Shown here piece by piece: positions 14,341 to 20,245 of a DNA stretch of 31,106 bases. The notes under the pieces were generated by a model. The model did not search any database, was not told the DNA's origin, and was given only the letters and a program-made list of their open reading frames with translations. Origin of the DNA: a virus; IMG/VR virus record IMGVR_UViG_3300048104_000416, positions 1-31,106 of that record. The stretch is one strand, 5' to 3'. Numbering within the stretch: the first letter of the stretch is position 1; each line of letters opens with the position of its first letter. The translations under genes were made by a program, and so were the position numbers.

Positions 14341-15402
14341 TTAAAATAATGACAGTGTTTGTTTAATTAAGTTCTTATTTGGTTCGTTTGTTTCCATGTT
14401 CCATCTGTAATACTCTCTAGAGATGTGTACTGATTTTGGTTTTTCCATTACATCGAATGTTAGTTCTCCAATCGCATTAAAATAAACCTCCGGGTGTTTG
14501 TAAACCTTCCAGTTATTTCTTTCAGCCATATCGTCAATGCCTTCGTTAATTTGTTTTACTAACTCTGTTCTTTCTGACCATGTGCCCATAAATGGAGTTC
14601 CTTTATAATAGCCGGTTTTTGGTAGAGGTCTAGATTCATTTTCAATTGGCAAAACATGTACTATCTCAATGTCACTGATACCTAAACCAATAAGCTCTTC
14701 TTCGTATTTTTTTAGAAGTGTTTTTACAGAATTAGCCGGATTTGGTTGTCTCATTAAGTGATGTCTTACATCAATATTACCCATATAAACTGTTAAGCTT
14801 TTAATCCATGGATATACATAACTTTGTAAACCTCTTTTTAATGCACCGTGCATAGTCAAACCATCATGTCTTTGACACATATATCCTTCTTGATACATTC
14901 CAAAAGAGTGACTATCTCCAAAGCATAGTTTTTCTGTTTTATCTACATGATCTACTCTTTGTATATTCGTACACAATTCCGTTGCTTCTTCAATTCTAGC
15001 TTCAAGTGTTTTAAATAAATCAGTTCCTGCTTTAAGCCTAGTTTGAATCAAATTACCAATATCTGGCATATCGTGATGTAGGGAATATTTTTTAACGGGG
15101 GAAAATAACCTCATAAGTTGATGATATAAATCATCGTTAGAGCCTCCAAAAATATTAAACGTGCCTTTAAATTCCATACCATGATCTATAAGAATTGCGT
15201 CATAGTCATTCCAATCGGTTTGATTAGATGTGATTACTTCGGCATTAGAATAGCCCGCATTTTGCAATTGATTACATAGCATGTGAGCCCAAGCACCCTT
15301 GTGTGAAGAGATCTTTGGACTAATCTTACCTACCAAGGCACATATACCTACTTTAATGGACTTGTCGGTTTCCTGTTCTGTAAAAAATGTTAGTTCTGTC
15401 AT
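14341..15402 (-). CDS. SGNH-hydrolase-like protein, 353 aa
   Basis: Two parts can be seen. Residues 17-110 look like a Rossmann-type domain (VGICALVGKIS, then SSHKGAWAHMLCNQL, AEVITSN, DAILIDHG), similar in pattern to the N-terminal half of a GT-B glycosyltransferase. Residues 157-345 look like an SGNH/GDSL fold: block I GDSHS at 162-166, a GNID at 208-211 as the Asn-containing block, and a late His in KSVHISREYYRW. Known SGNH enzymes cleave esters or remove acyl groups. It precedes the hypermodification-like genes with 1-2 nt spacing, so it may act on a modified nucleotide or sugar. This is inference, and the substrate is unknown. The ATG at 15402 is 3 nt after the DUF6378-like gene's stop. 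Confidence 0.65.
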   Translation of the reverse strand: MTELTFFTEQETDKSIKVGICALVGKISPKISSHKGAWAHMLCNQLQNAGYSNAEVITSNQTDWNDYDAILIDHGMEFKGTFNIFGGSNDDLYHQLMRLFSPVKKYSLHHDMPDIGNLIQTRLKAGTDLFKTLEARIEEATELCTNIQRVDHVDKTEKLCFGDSHSFGMYQEGYMCQRHDGLTMHGALKRGLQSYVYPWIKSLTVYMGNIDVRHHLMRQPNPANSVKTLLKKYEEELIGLGISDIEIVHVLPIENESRPLPKTGYYKGTPFMGTWSERTELVKQINEGIDDMAERNNWKVYKHPEVYFNAIGELTFDVMEKPKSVHISREYYRWNMETNEPNKNLIKQTLSLF

Positions 15403-15405
15403 AAT

Positions 15406-15714
15406 TTATTTAATTGGATCTTCAGTGTCTTTGTAGCCATGTTTTTCAACATAGTTATCTAGTGCACCTAAATACGCAACTGCATCTAGCAAGTTGTCTT
15501 GTTTATAATTATAAGAATGGCGACTTAATTTAAGTGCAACAAGCGCAGCATACATATCTGAGCCGTTTAGTTCTTTACCTGTCATTCCATTAAAAATCAT
15601 AGCAGCTCTTCGCATACCTTCTTCGAATGGACCGTATTGGCGTGATTTTTCTTCTGAGCGATTGTTTACTATTTCGTTAGCTTCAGATAGGATGTTGGTT
15701 TTCTTTTTAGACAT
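15406..15714 (-). CDS. MazG/DUF6378-like phage protein, 102 aa
   Basis: A 102-residue helical protein with the layout of the small phage MazG-like family DUF6378: EANEIVNNR near the N-terminus, a YG (RQYGPFEEGM), then a helix with AAMIFN, then MYAALVALKLSRHSYN, and a final helix LLDAVAYLGALDNYVE. The family is thought to bind or hydrolyse nucleotides, but the activity of this type is not established. It has its own promoter (15730-15758) and opens the unit that continues with the SGNH-like and modification-like genes. That supports a nucleotide-metabolism role. Confidence 0.75.
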   Translation of the reverse strand: MSKKKTNILSEANEIVNNRSEEKSRQYGPFEEGMRRAAMIFNGMTGKELNGSDMYAALVALKLSRHSYNYKQDNLLDAVAYLGALDNYVEKHGYKDTEDPIK

Positions 15715-15729
15715 ATGAAACGTTTAGTA

Positions 15730-15758
15730 GTTATACACACAAACTTGAGTTTGTTTAA
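15730..15758 (-). promoter_or_regulatory. Promoter of the DUF6378-like/modification unit (TTAAAC-N17-TATAAC)
   Basis: Minus strand: TTAAAC at 15758-15753, 17 nt, TATAAC at 15735-15730. One mismatch in each box against the consensus, but the same spacing. A small inverted repeat (AAACTCAAGTTTG) overlaps the spacer. The expected start is about 9 nt before the ATG at 15714. Confidence 0.6.
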
Positions 15759-15823
15759 TTATTTATTTAACTCTTTTGGTGCTGCACTCGCGCTGATGGA
15801 TGCGAAGCTGCATTTTATTAGTA

Positions 15824-16126
15824 TTATACTCGTGTGGGTTTAGATAGGTTATAGATCATAGCACAGTAGAACCTGACAGCGTGCATATTAATATTATCTG
15901 CAGATGCCATTGTTTTACTTAGATTATTATCTATAACTGATTGTACAAATCCTCCTCCCATGTCACTGACATTCCATTTTTTACACATGATCTGTGTACC
16001 AGTGGTGACAATATGATTTTCTTCCCAAGAAATAATATCATTGTCGTGAATAAATTGTTCTGCATTCTCGTCAAAGAATTTTTGTACTGATTCCTTAACT
16101 ATTTTTATTTTATCAAATGTATTCAT
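15824..16126 (-). CDS. Hypothetical protein, 100 aa
   Basis: From the ATG at 16126 the protein has 100 residues (MNTFDKIKIVKESVQKF...). The longer frame starts with a TTG at 16153 that overlaps the preceding gene, so I reject it. It has an N-terminal helical region, a central beta-like segment (HIVTTGTQIMCKKWNV) with one Cys, a GGG turn, and a C-terminal helix with YCAMIYNLSK. No family is recognised. It ends a four-gene run of small proteins that starts at 16733. The stop is followed by about 100 nt before the next promoter. Confidence 0.65.
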   Translation of the reverse strand: MNTFDKIKIVKESVQKFFDENAEQFIHDNDIISWEENHIVTTGTQIMCKKWNVSDMGGGFVQSVIDNNLSKTMASADNINMHAVRFYCAMIYNLSKPTRV

Positions 16127-16137
16127 ATTATATAATT

Positions 16138-16302
16138 TTAGTTTCGTTTCCAACCATATCCTGCAATTTCGCCCTTATTAAACATTTTAATAAGATTTTT
16201 ATATGCCTTTGTTGCTGCGGGTCTTTTGCAGTGTTTTACCGCGTAAATAATTTCTGGAGAATATTCGTCTTCCCTTCTTAGAAAAAATGTAGTTCTATAC
16301 AT
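16138..16302 (-). CDS. Small basic hypothetical protein, 54 aa
   Basis: A 54-residue ORF from the ATG at 16302 to the TAA at 16138. The sequence is basic (MYRTTFFLRRED..., AVKHCKRPAATKAYKNL) and ends GYGWKRN. It overlaps the end of the upstream gene by 8 nt and ends 11 nt before the next ATG, which fits the tight packing here. The basic helix could bind nucleic acid (inference). Not recognised. Confidence 0.6.
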   Translation of the reverse strand: MYRTTFFLRREDEYSPEIIYAVKHCKRPAATKAYKNLIKMFNKGEIAGYGWKRN

Positions 16303-16555
16303 GTGTCACTGTATTACCGGTTAATTGAATGTACATTTCAATGGCTTTTTTTAGGCCTTTGATTTTATTTTCTATTTCTTTACTTACACCAACTTCAATT
16401 GCTTTAGGCAATAGATTATCGTACAAATATCCATCAAAAAGGCCATATGCCATATTTTTCAGTGAATTGTCTTCGGTTGCTTTAATAATGTCCATTGTCA
16501 TTGTCATCATTTCTGACGTAAAGCAATCATGTCTGTTAAATCTCTTATAGTTCAT
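16295..16555 (-). CDS. Hypothetical protein, 86 aa
   Basis: Starting at the ATG at 16555 (MNYKRFNRHDCFTSEM), one nt after the previous gene's stop, the protein has 86 residues. A farther ATG at 16579 would overlap the upstream gene and is less likely. It is all-helical, with a Met-rich helix (EMMTMTMDIIKA) and a lysine-rich C-terminal helix (KEIENKIKGLKKAIEMYIQL). No family is recognised. Confidence 0.6.
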   Translation of the reverse strand: MNYKRFNRHDCFTSEMMTMTMDIIKATEDNSLKNMAYGLFDGYLYDNLLPKAIEVGVSKEIENKIKGLKKAIEMYIQLTGNTVTHV

Positions 16556-16556
16556 A

Positions 16557-16733
16557 TTATTTAATATTAGTTGTACCATGCATTCTAAATCCTAAAACCG
16601 GAGTGTGACCAGTTATTTTATTCTTACGCTGTTCTATCATGTTTCTTGTCATGATCAACGTTTCGACGTCAGTTTCTGACTTTACCCAATCGGTAAATAA
16701 GTAAGTCAATAATTTTGCTTTGATTTTTTTCAT
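16557..16733 (-). CDS. Small basic hypothetical protein, 58 aa
   Basis: The open frame extends up to a TTG at 16823, but a promoter-like repeat lies at 16759-16792 inside that extension. I therefore take the ATG at 16733 (MKKIKAKLLTYLF), giving 58 residues. The protein is basic with a helix containing DVETLIMTRNMIEQRKNKI. It is the first gene of a four-gene run of small unknown genes. Confidence 0.6.
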   Translation of the reverse strand: MKKIKAKLLTYLFTDWVKSETDVETLIMTRNMIEQRKNKITGHTPVLGFRMHGTTNIK

Positions 16734-16758
16734 TTCTATTACTCTTTTAATTACTCTA

Positions 16759-16792
16759 CTAATATACCACAAATATTTGACATAAAAAAATC
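16759..16792 (-). promoter_or_regulatory. Promoter/operator repeat, copy 1
   Basis: A 34-bp sequence identical to 17198-17231. On the minus strand it contains a TATATT (16766-16761) as a likely -10 box and, just upstream, the 10-bp perfect palindrome CAAATATTTG (16770-16779). It differs from the TGAAAC promoters in its -35 region. The expected start is about 20 nt before the ATG at 16733. Confidence 0.6.
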
Positions 16793-16801
16793 TGGAGTGA
16801 C

Positions 16802-17191
16802 TTATTTTACAAAAAGTTTCCAATCTTTTTCTGCAGCGATGGCTTCTAACTCAAATGGGTGAGTATCATATTCATATCCTTCTTCATCATACATCCTCTT
16901 CATTTCTTTACCGTCTTGAAGATAGTGTGTATACTCGTGGATTAATGTTTCTAAAATCCACTGTTTGTTCTTTGCTTTAGGATAATAAATCACGATCGTA
17001 TTTTCTTCCCTGTCGTATTCTGCATCTGGGTCGCAATCACCTTCAGCATCTTCTTCACCTGTTAATCTAACATAAATATTATGGTGAAGTTCAATTGTTG
17101 GAAATTCAGATTGATGTTTAGATCTACCGTAATAATTTTTTATATCTTCGTAGACTTCTTCAATTATATTTTTACACTTTAACTCATTCAT
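16802..17191 (-). CDS. HExxH zinc metallopeptidase-like protein, 129 aa
   Basis: A small putative Zn-dependent peptidase. The motif H85-E-x-x-H89 is in TLIHEYTHYLQD, and downstream HPFELEAIAAE (about 111-121) offers the third, glutamate, ligand in the way of SprT-like and related minimal metallopeptidases. There is no signal peptide, so it should act inside the cell. An acidic loop with DxD repeats (EGDCDPDAEYD) lies at about 50-60. It has its own promoter repeat at 17198-17231, with the -10 box only about 8 nt from the ATG, so the mRNA may be leaderless. A role in cleaving host or DNA-bound proteins would be a guess. Confidence 0.75.
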   Translation of the reverse strand: MNELKCKNIIEEVYEDIKNYYGRSKHQSEFPTIELHHNIYVRLTGEEDAEGDCDPDAEYDREENTIVIYYPKAKNKQWILETLIHEYTHYLQDGKEMKRMYDEEGYEYDTHPFELEAIAAEKDWKLFVK

Positions 17192-17197
17192 ATACTG

Positions 17198-17231
17198 CTA
17201 ATATACCACAAATATTTGACATAAAAAAATC
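17198..17231 (-). promoter_or_regulatory. Promoter/operator repeat, copy 2
   Basis: Exact 34-bp repeat of 16759-16792, 439 bp away, with TATATT at 17205-17200 and the palindrome CAAATATTTG at 17209-17218. It lies directly before the metallopeptidase gene and after the terminator of the packaged-protein block. Confidence 0.6.
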
Positions 17232-17250
17232 CTGGCTCACTTTTTTTCAT

Positions 17251-17275
17251 AAAAAAAGCCCACATCGAGTGGGCT
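17251..17275 (-). terminator. Intrinsic terminator after the 301-aa gene
   Basis: Perfect 7-bp stem AGCCCAC/GTGGGCT with a 5-nt loop, followed on the minus strand by a run of T (17257-17251). It ends the large virion-protein block. Confidence 0.92.
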
Positions 17276-17301
17276 CTTCTTTTAATTCAATGATACTTAA
17301 A

Positions 17302-18207
17302 TTATCCTAATTTTTTAACAGTTGCTGTTAATTTATCTAGGGATGCTTTTACATGCTCACCATAATCTGCGTGCAAATCTTCATCTGCATCTAATGGTTG
17401 CATATCTTTCCATTCGCTGTATTTAGAGATAAACTCTTCACTAGCATCTACGATTTTCTTAATATCTGATTTTGTGTATGACTTTCCGTAATATTGAGTT
17501 GGATCTACATCCATTCTTGCAGTCTCATCTGTAAATGGATTTTTAATGTCTACACCTTCGAAATCAAATGAAAATGCTTCAAAGTTTTTTACAAATGATT
17601 CGTTTTTAGCATTCTTTTTATCTCTAGCTATTTTCTCTTTTTTTGCTTTTTTAAACTCTTCTTCTGCATCTCCTTTGCTAGCTGGAACATCTCCTGAACC
17701 ATCTGCGCCATCTACTGGTAAAGCAACCGGTCCCATACCTCCCATATTGGAAGGTGTAATATTCTCTAAAAATCTTTTAAAAGAATGTGATTTAGAACTT
17801 TCATTTAAGTCTATGCCGTCCCAGTCCCATTTGTAACCTTTACCGTCTGCACCATTACCTAAGTAACCATACATTCCTTTTTTGAAACCATCAAAGAAAA
17901 TAGCTGCACCGTATTCGCCAACGTCTTCTTTAGCATATTCTCTTGCAGCATCTTCGTCCATTGCCTGCACATGAACACTGCCTTCTTCAAACGAAAATAA
18001 AATACCTTTCTTAAAGTCTATTGAATCTCCAACCCACCATGTATCATTATCCATGTCATATGAATCGTCTTCATCTTCTTCGTCACCAAACATATCAAAG
18101 TCCGGCCATTCAGATATACCGTAGTTTAATGCTTCTTTTTCTGTTTTAAAAAAATTAATCTGAGCGTAATCTCCAGATCTTTCTCTTACGTAAAATATCT
18201 TTGCCAT
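17302..18207 (-). CDS. Putative virion-associated protein with internal targeting-like peptides, 301 aa
   Basis: I do not recognise a family. The N-terminal 130 residues form a compact acidic domain (EEDEDDSYDMDNDTWW, then GYKWDWDGID). A DLNE|SSKSHSFKRFLEN segment (residues 133-149) follows. Its LNE|S matches the (I/L)xE rule of T4 prohead protease and its F-x-x-F-L core resembles capsid-targeting peptides. Then comes a flexible Gly/Ala/Asp linker (NMGGMGPVALP), a charged helix, a second similar segment (NESFVKNFEAF, 202-212) and a helical C-terminal domain. This composition fits a head-internal protein processed during maturation. It begins 34 nt after the stop of the 655-aa gene and is the last gene before a strong terminator. 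Confidence 0.7.
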   Translation of the reverse strand: MAKIFYVRERSGDYAQINFFKTEKEALNYGISEWPDFDMFGDEEDEDDSYDMDNDTWWVGDSIDFKKGILFSFEEGSVHVQAMDEDAAREYAKEDVGEYGAAIFFDGFKKGMYGYLGNGADGKGYKWDWDGIDLNESSKSHSFKRFLENITPSNMGGMGPVALPVDGADGSGDVPASKGDAEEEFKKAKKEKIARDKKNAKNESFVKNFEAFSFDFEGVDIKNPFTDETARMDVDPTQYYGKSYTKSDIKKIVDASEEFISKYSEWKDMQPLDADEDLHADYGEHVKASLDKLTATVKKLG

Positions 18208-18210
18208 TGT

Positions 18211-18240
18211 TTAGTGTGCTTTGTTAAGAAACTCTTCAAA
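18211..18240 (-). other. In-frame FEEFLNKAH segment directly after the 655-aa stop codon
   Basis: Directly after the TAA at 18241-18243 the same frame reads FEEFLNKAH and then TAA. This nine-residue tail has the same F-E-x-F-(I/L/V) core as the C-termini FEQFVKKD and FEQFINKD of two nearby proteins. It may be a targeting tail lost by a nonsense change, or added by readthrough. Confidence 0.55.
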
Positions 18241-20208
18241 TTACCAAGCGTAATCGAATGTTTTGATTTTGTTAATTCTATCTTTAATAGATTTAGCATA
18301 GTTCTTAGCTTCTCTTTCATACCATCTTTCACCCGAACCATATTTCTTTTCAGACTCTTCAGATCTTGCTACATAATCACAGTATCTTGAGTAATCGTCT
18401 AAAATAGATGACATGTGTGAAGAAGCATCTTTTAATTTTACAGTAGAACCTCTTTTGTTTTTACCAATATAGATTTCTCCGTATTCTGTTGTCTGTCCAG
18501 CTTTTAAACCGTCTTGAATTTGTTTAGCTAATTCATCGATTGCATCTGAAACCATCTTATCTAGTGGCAAAGCAGCCGCCTTGGTAGCTAAGATTTGCAT
18601 GTATCTGTTTTTGTTTTCTTGTTTGAAGTCTTTATCAGATTTGAATGCAATCGCACCAGATTTAGCACTTGATCTTTCAGATCTTTTGTTTTCTGTAGAA
18701 TATTTTTGTTGTAATAGATCTACGTTGATAACAACTGCTCTATCTGAAACTTCTGCAATTCTCTTTACATTATAAAGACCAGTTCCGCCCCATCCTTTAT
18801 ACTTCTTAGAAATACCAATAGTATCACTTGAATTATTAGGAGTAGTTTTTAAAGTTCTGTCTCTGTCTCTGCTAGAATATCTACTAGTCCATGTGTTTGT
18901 GTAAAATTCATTACCTCCACTTGCTACAGCTAATAAGTAACCTCCACCTGGGATAACCTTGTTACTACCATACCCATCATTAGGTGCATATGGATTATCT
19001 TTCTCATTATCTGAGATATAGAAAACAATAGTGTTTGTTTGTTTTGCCTTGTACGCTGTCATTGGATCAGTATCAATAAGATCTTCATCTTGTACTTTAT
19101 CTAAAGCAACTTTAGTTTTACCGTAAAATGCACCAGATAACGCTTTATCAACTTTACCTCTAGTGTTTGTAAATAACTTAGAAAGTTTCATTGAACCAAA
19201 AGCTTCGTTTAGGTTTTCTACGAAAGATGAAAAAGATTCATGAACAAAAGAAACTGATTCAAATTGTAAAGAATCGATTCTGATATTCATTGAAGCCATT
19301 TCCATTGGTTCAGTGCCATCTTCATAGTCCACTGTTGCAAATAAATCTCCAAGTTCTATGATTTTAAATCTTCCAGGAAATCTAACGTTTTCTCCGTAAA
19401 CAGTTTCGCCGTTCTTAATTGCTTTTTGAGCTTTCTTTAATTTAGGGTGTACACCTTCATTTACGGTTTCAGCTGATTCAAATTGTAATTTATCAATAGC
19501 AATGTTCATTGAAGCCATTTCCATTGGTTCAGTACCATCTTCATAGTCTACAGTAGCCATATTACCTGCTTTATTAAAAGATAAAATCTTAAATCTTCCA
19601 GGGAATCTGATGTTTTCACCATAAACTGTTTCGCCTTTTTCGACGGCCTTTATGGCTTTCTTAATTTTAGGGCTAATACCTTCGTTTACGTCTTCTTCGT
19701 TTTCTTTAATTAGAACTGGATATGTTTTACCTTCGAATTCAAATTCTTTCTTGCCTTCTTCCTTTGCCTTTTTAGCAGCAGCGACGAATTTTCTACCTTC
19801 TTTTACCGGGTAAGTTTCACCATCAAATTCGAATTCTTTATCTCCGTTTTCTTTGGCCTTTCTTACAGCATCACCGAAAGCATTACCTTCTTCAACTTCG
19901 TCTTCTTTAACTTCTTCAGAAACGTTGATGTTATTTAAAATTCTTCTTCCAAATTTAGAAAGTGAGATACCGCCTTCAGCTACATTAAAGTATTTTGAAT
20001 TTCTTCTTAACCATCTGCCTGAATCGCTAGACATTTCTTTTAAAATGTTGTCAAACTCTTCTTGAGTTAGTGTGCCATCAGCGATGGCTTCTAAAACTTT
20101 ATTTCTAATTTTAGCATGTGTGCCTGCAGTTAACGCAGGGTGGTTTTCAGTATATCTTCTCTTTAAAGTGATTTTACCTTCACCGATGAATTCTTCGAAT
20201 TTTTTCAT
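18241..20208 (-). CDS. Putative packaged head polyprotein with duplicated modules, 655 aa
   Basis: The N-terminus MKKFEEFIGE|G closely resembles the T4 capsid-targeting peptide MKTYQEFIAE|A, including the (I/L)xE cleavage rule. Residues 108-135 and 138-165 are two copies of a 30-residue unit (KEFEFxGxTYPV). Residues 174-246 and 249-318 are two copies of a 73-residue unit (GETVYGEN, RFPGRFKI, DYEDGTEPMEMASMNI), like small SH3/KOW-type barrels. Each of the larger copies begins with VNE|G, a possible protease site. A third targeting-like peptide (SFSSFVENLNE|A) is at 324-336. The C-terminal 315 residues are one domain that I do not recognise (GGGYLLAVASGG, KGWGGTGLYNVKR). I infer a precursor of internal head proteins. 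T4-like homologues may be annotated only as structural or hypothetical. Confidence 0.75.
   Translation of the reverse strand: MKKFEEFIGEGKITLKRRYTENHPALTAGTHAKIRNKVLEAIADGTLTQEEFDNILKEMSSDSGRWLRRNSKYFNVAEGGISLSKFGRRILNNINVSEEVKEDEVEEGNAFGDAVRKAKENGDKEFEFDGETYPVKEGRKFVAAAKKAKEEGKKEFEFEGKTYPVLIKENEEDVNEGISPKIKKAIKAVEKGETVYGENIRFPGRFKILSFNKAGNMATVDYEDGTEPMEMASMNIAIDKLQFESAETVNEGVHPKLKKAQKAIKNGETVYGENVRFPGRFKIIELGDLFATVDYEDGTEPMEMASMNIRIDSLQFESVSFVHESFSSFVENLNEAFGSMKLSKLFTNTRGKVDKALSGAFYGKTKVALDKVQDEDLIDTDPMTAYKAKQTNTIVFYISDNEKDNPYAPNDGYGSNKVIPGGGYLLAVASGGNEFYTNTWTSRYSSRDRDRTLKTTPNNSSDTIGISKKYKGWGGTGLYNVKRIAEVSDRAVVINVDLLQQKYSTENKRSERSSAKSGAIAFKSDKDFKQENKNRYMQILATKAAALPLDKMVSDAIDELAKQIQDGLKAGQTTEYGEIYIGKNKRGSTVKLKDASSHMSSILDDYSRYCDYVARSEESEKKYGSGERWYEREAKNYAKSIKDRINKIKTFDYAW
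19255..19689 (-). repeat. Tandem duplication of a 73-codon module inside the 655-aa gene
   Basis: Two copies, 19471-19689 and 19255-19464, offset by 219 bp (73 codons). Blocks are nearly identical at DNA level, for example the stretches coding DYEDGTEPMEMASMN. Both copies open with a VNE|G-type site. Confidence 0.9.
19714..19887 (-). repeat. Tandem duplication of a 30-codon unit inside the 655-aa gene
   Basis: Copies at 19804-19887 and 19714-19797 encode KAKExGxKEFEFxGxTYPV. The two are clearly related but more diverged at DNA level than the 73-codon pair. Confidence 0.85.
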
Positions 20209-20245
20209 TTTTAAATTTCTATATTTTATATTCTTATACTATATA

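Noticed and set aside
15730-15823. A 16-codon ORF between the 100-aa and DUF6378-like genes
   Set aside because: Too short and without support. The DNA is better explained by the promoter at 15730-15758.
16770-16800. TTGACA on the plus strand in the 34-bp repeat as a plus-strand promoter
   Set aside because: No -10-like box follows at 16-18 nt and no plus-strand gene exists downstream.
16734-16823. N-terminal extension of the 58-aa gene from a TTG start
   Set aside because: The extension runs through the duplicated promoter element and into the metallopeptidase gene. The ATG at 16733 is better placed.
19255-19887. The repeats as a CRISPR array or intergenic repeat
   Set aside because: They are in-frame protein module duplications without spacers, and substitutions mostly keep the amino acids.
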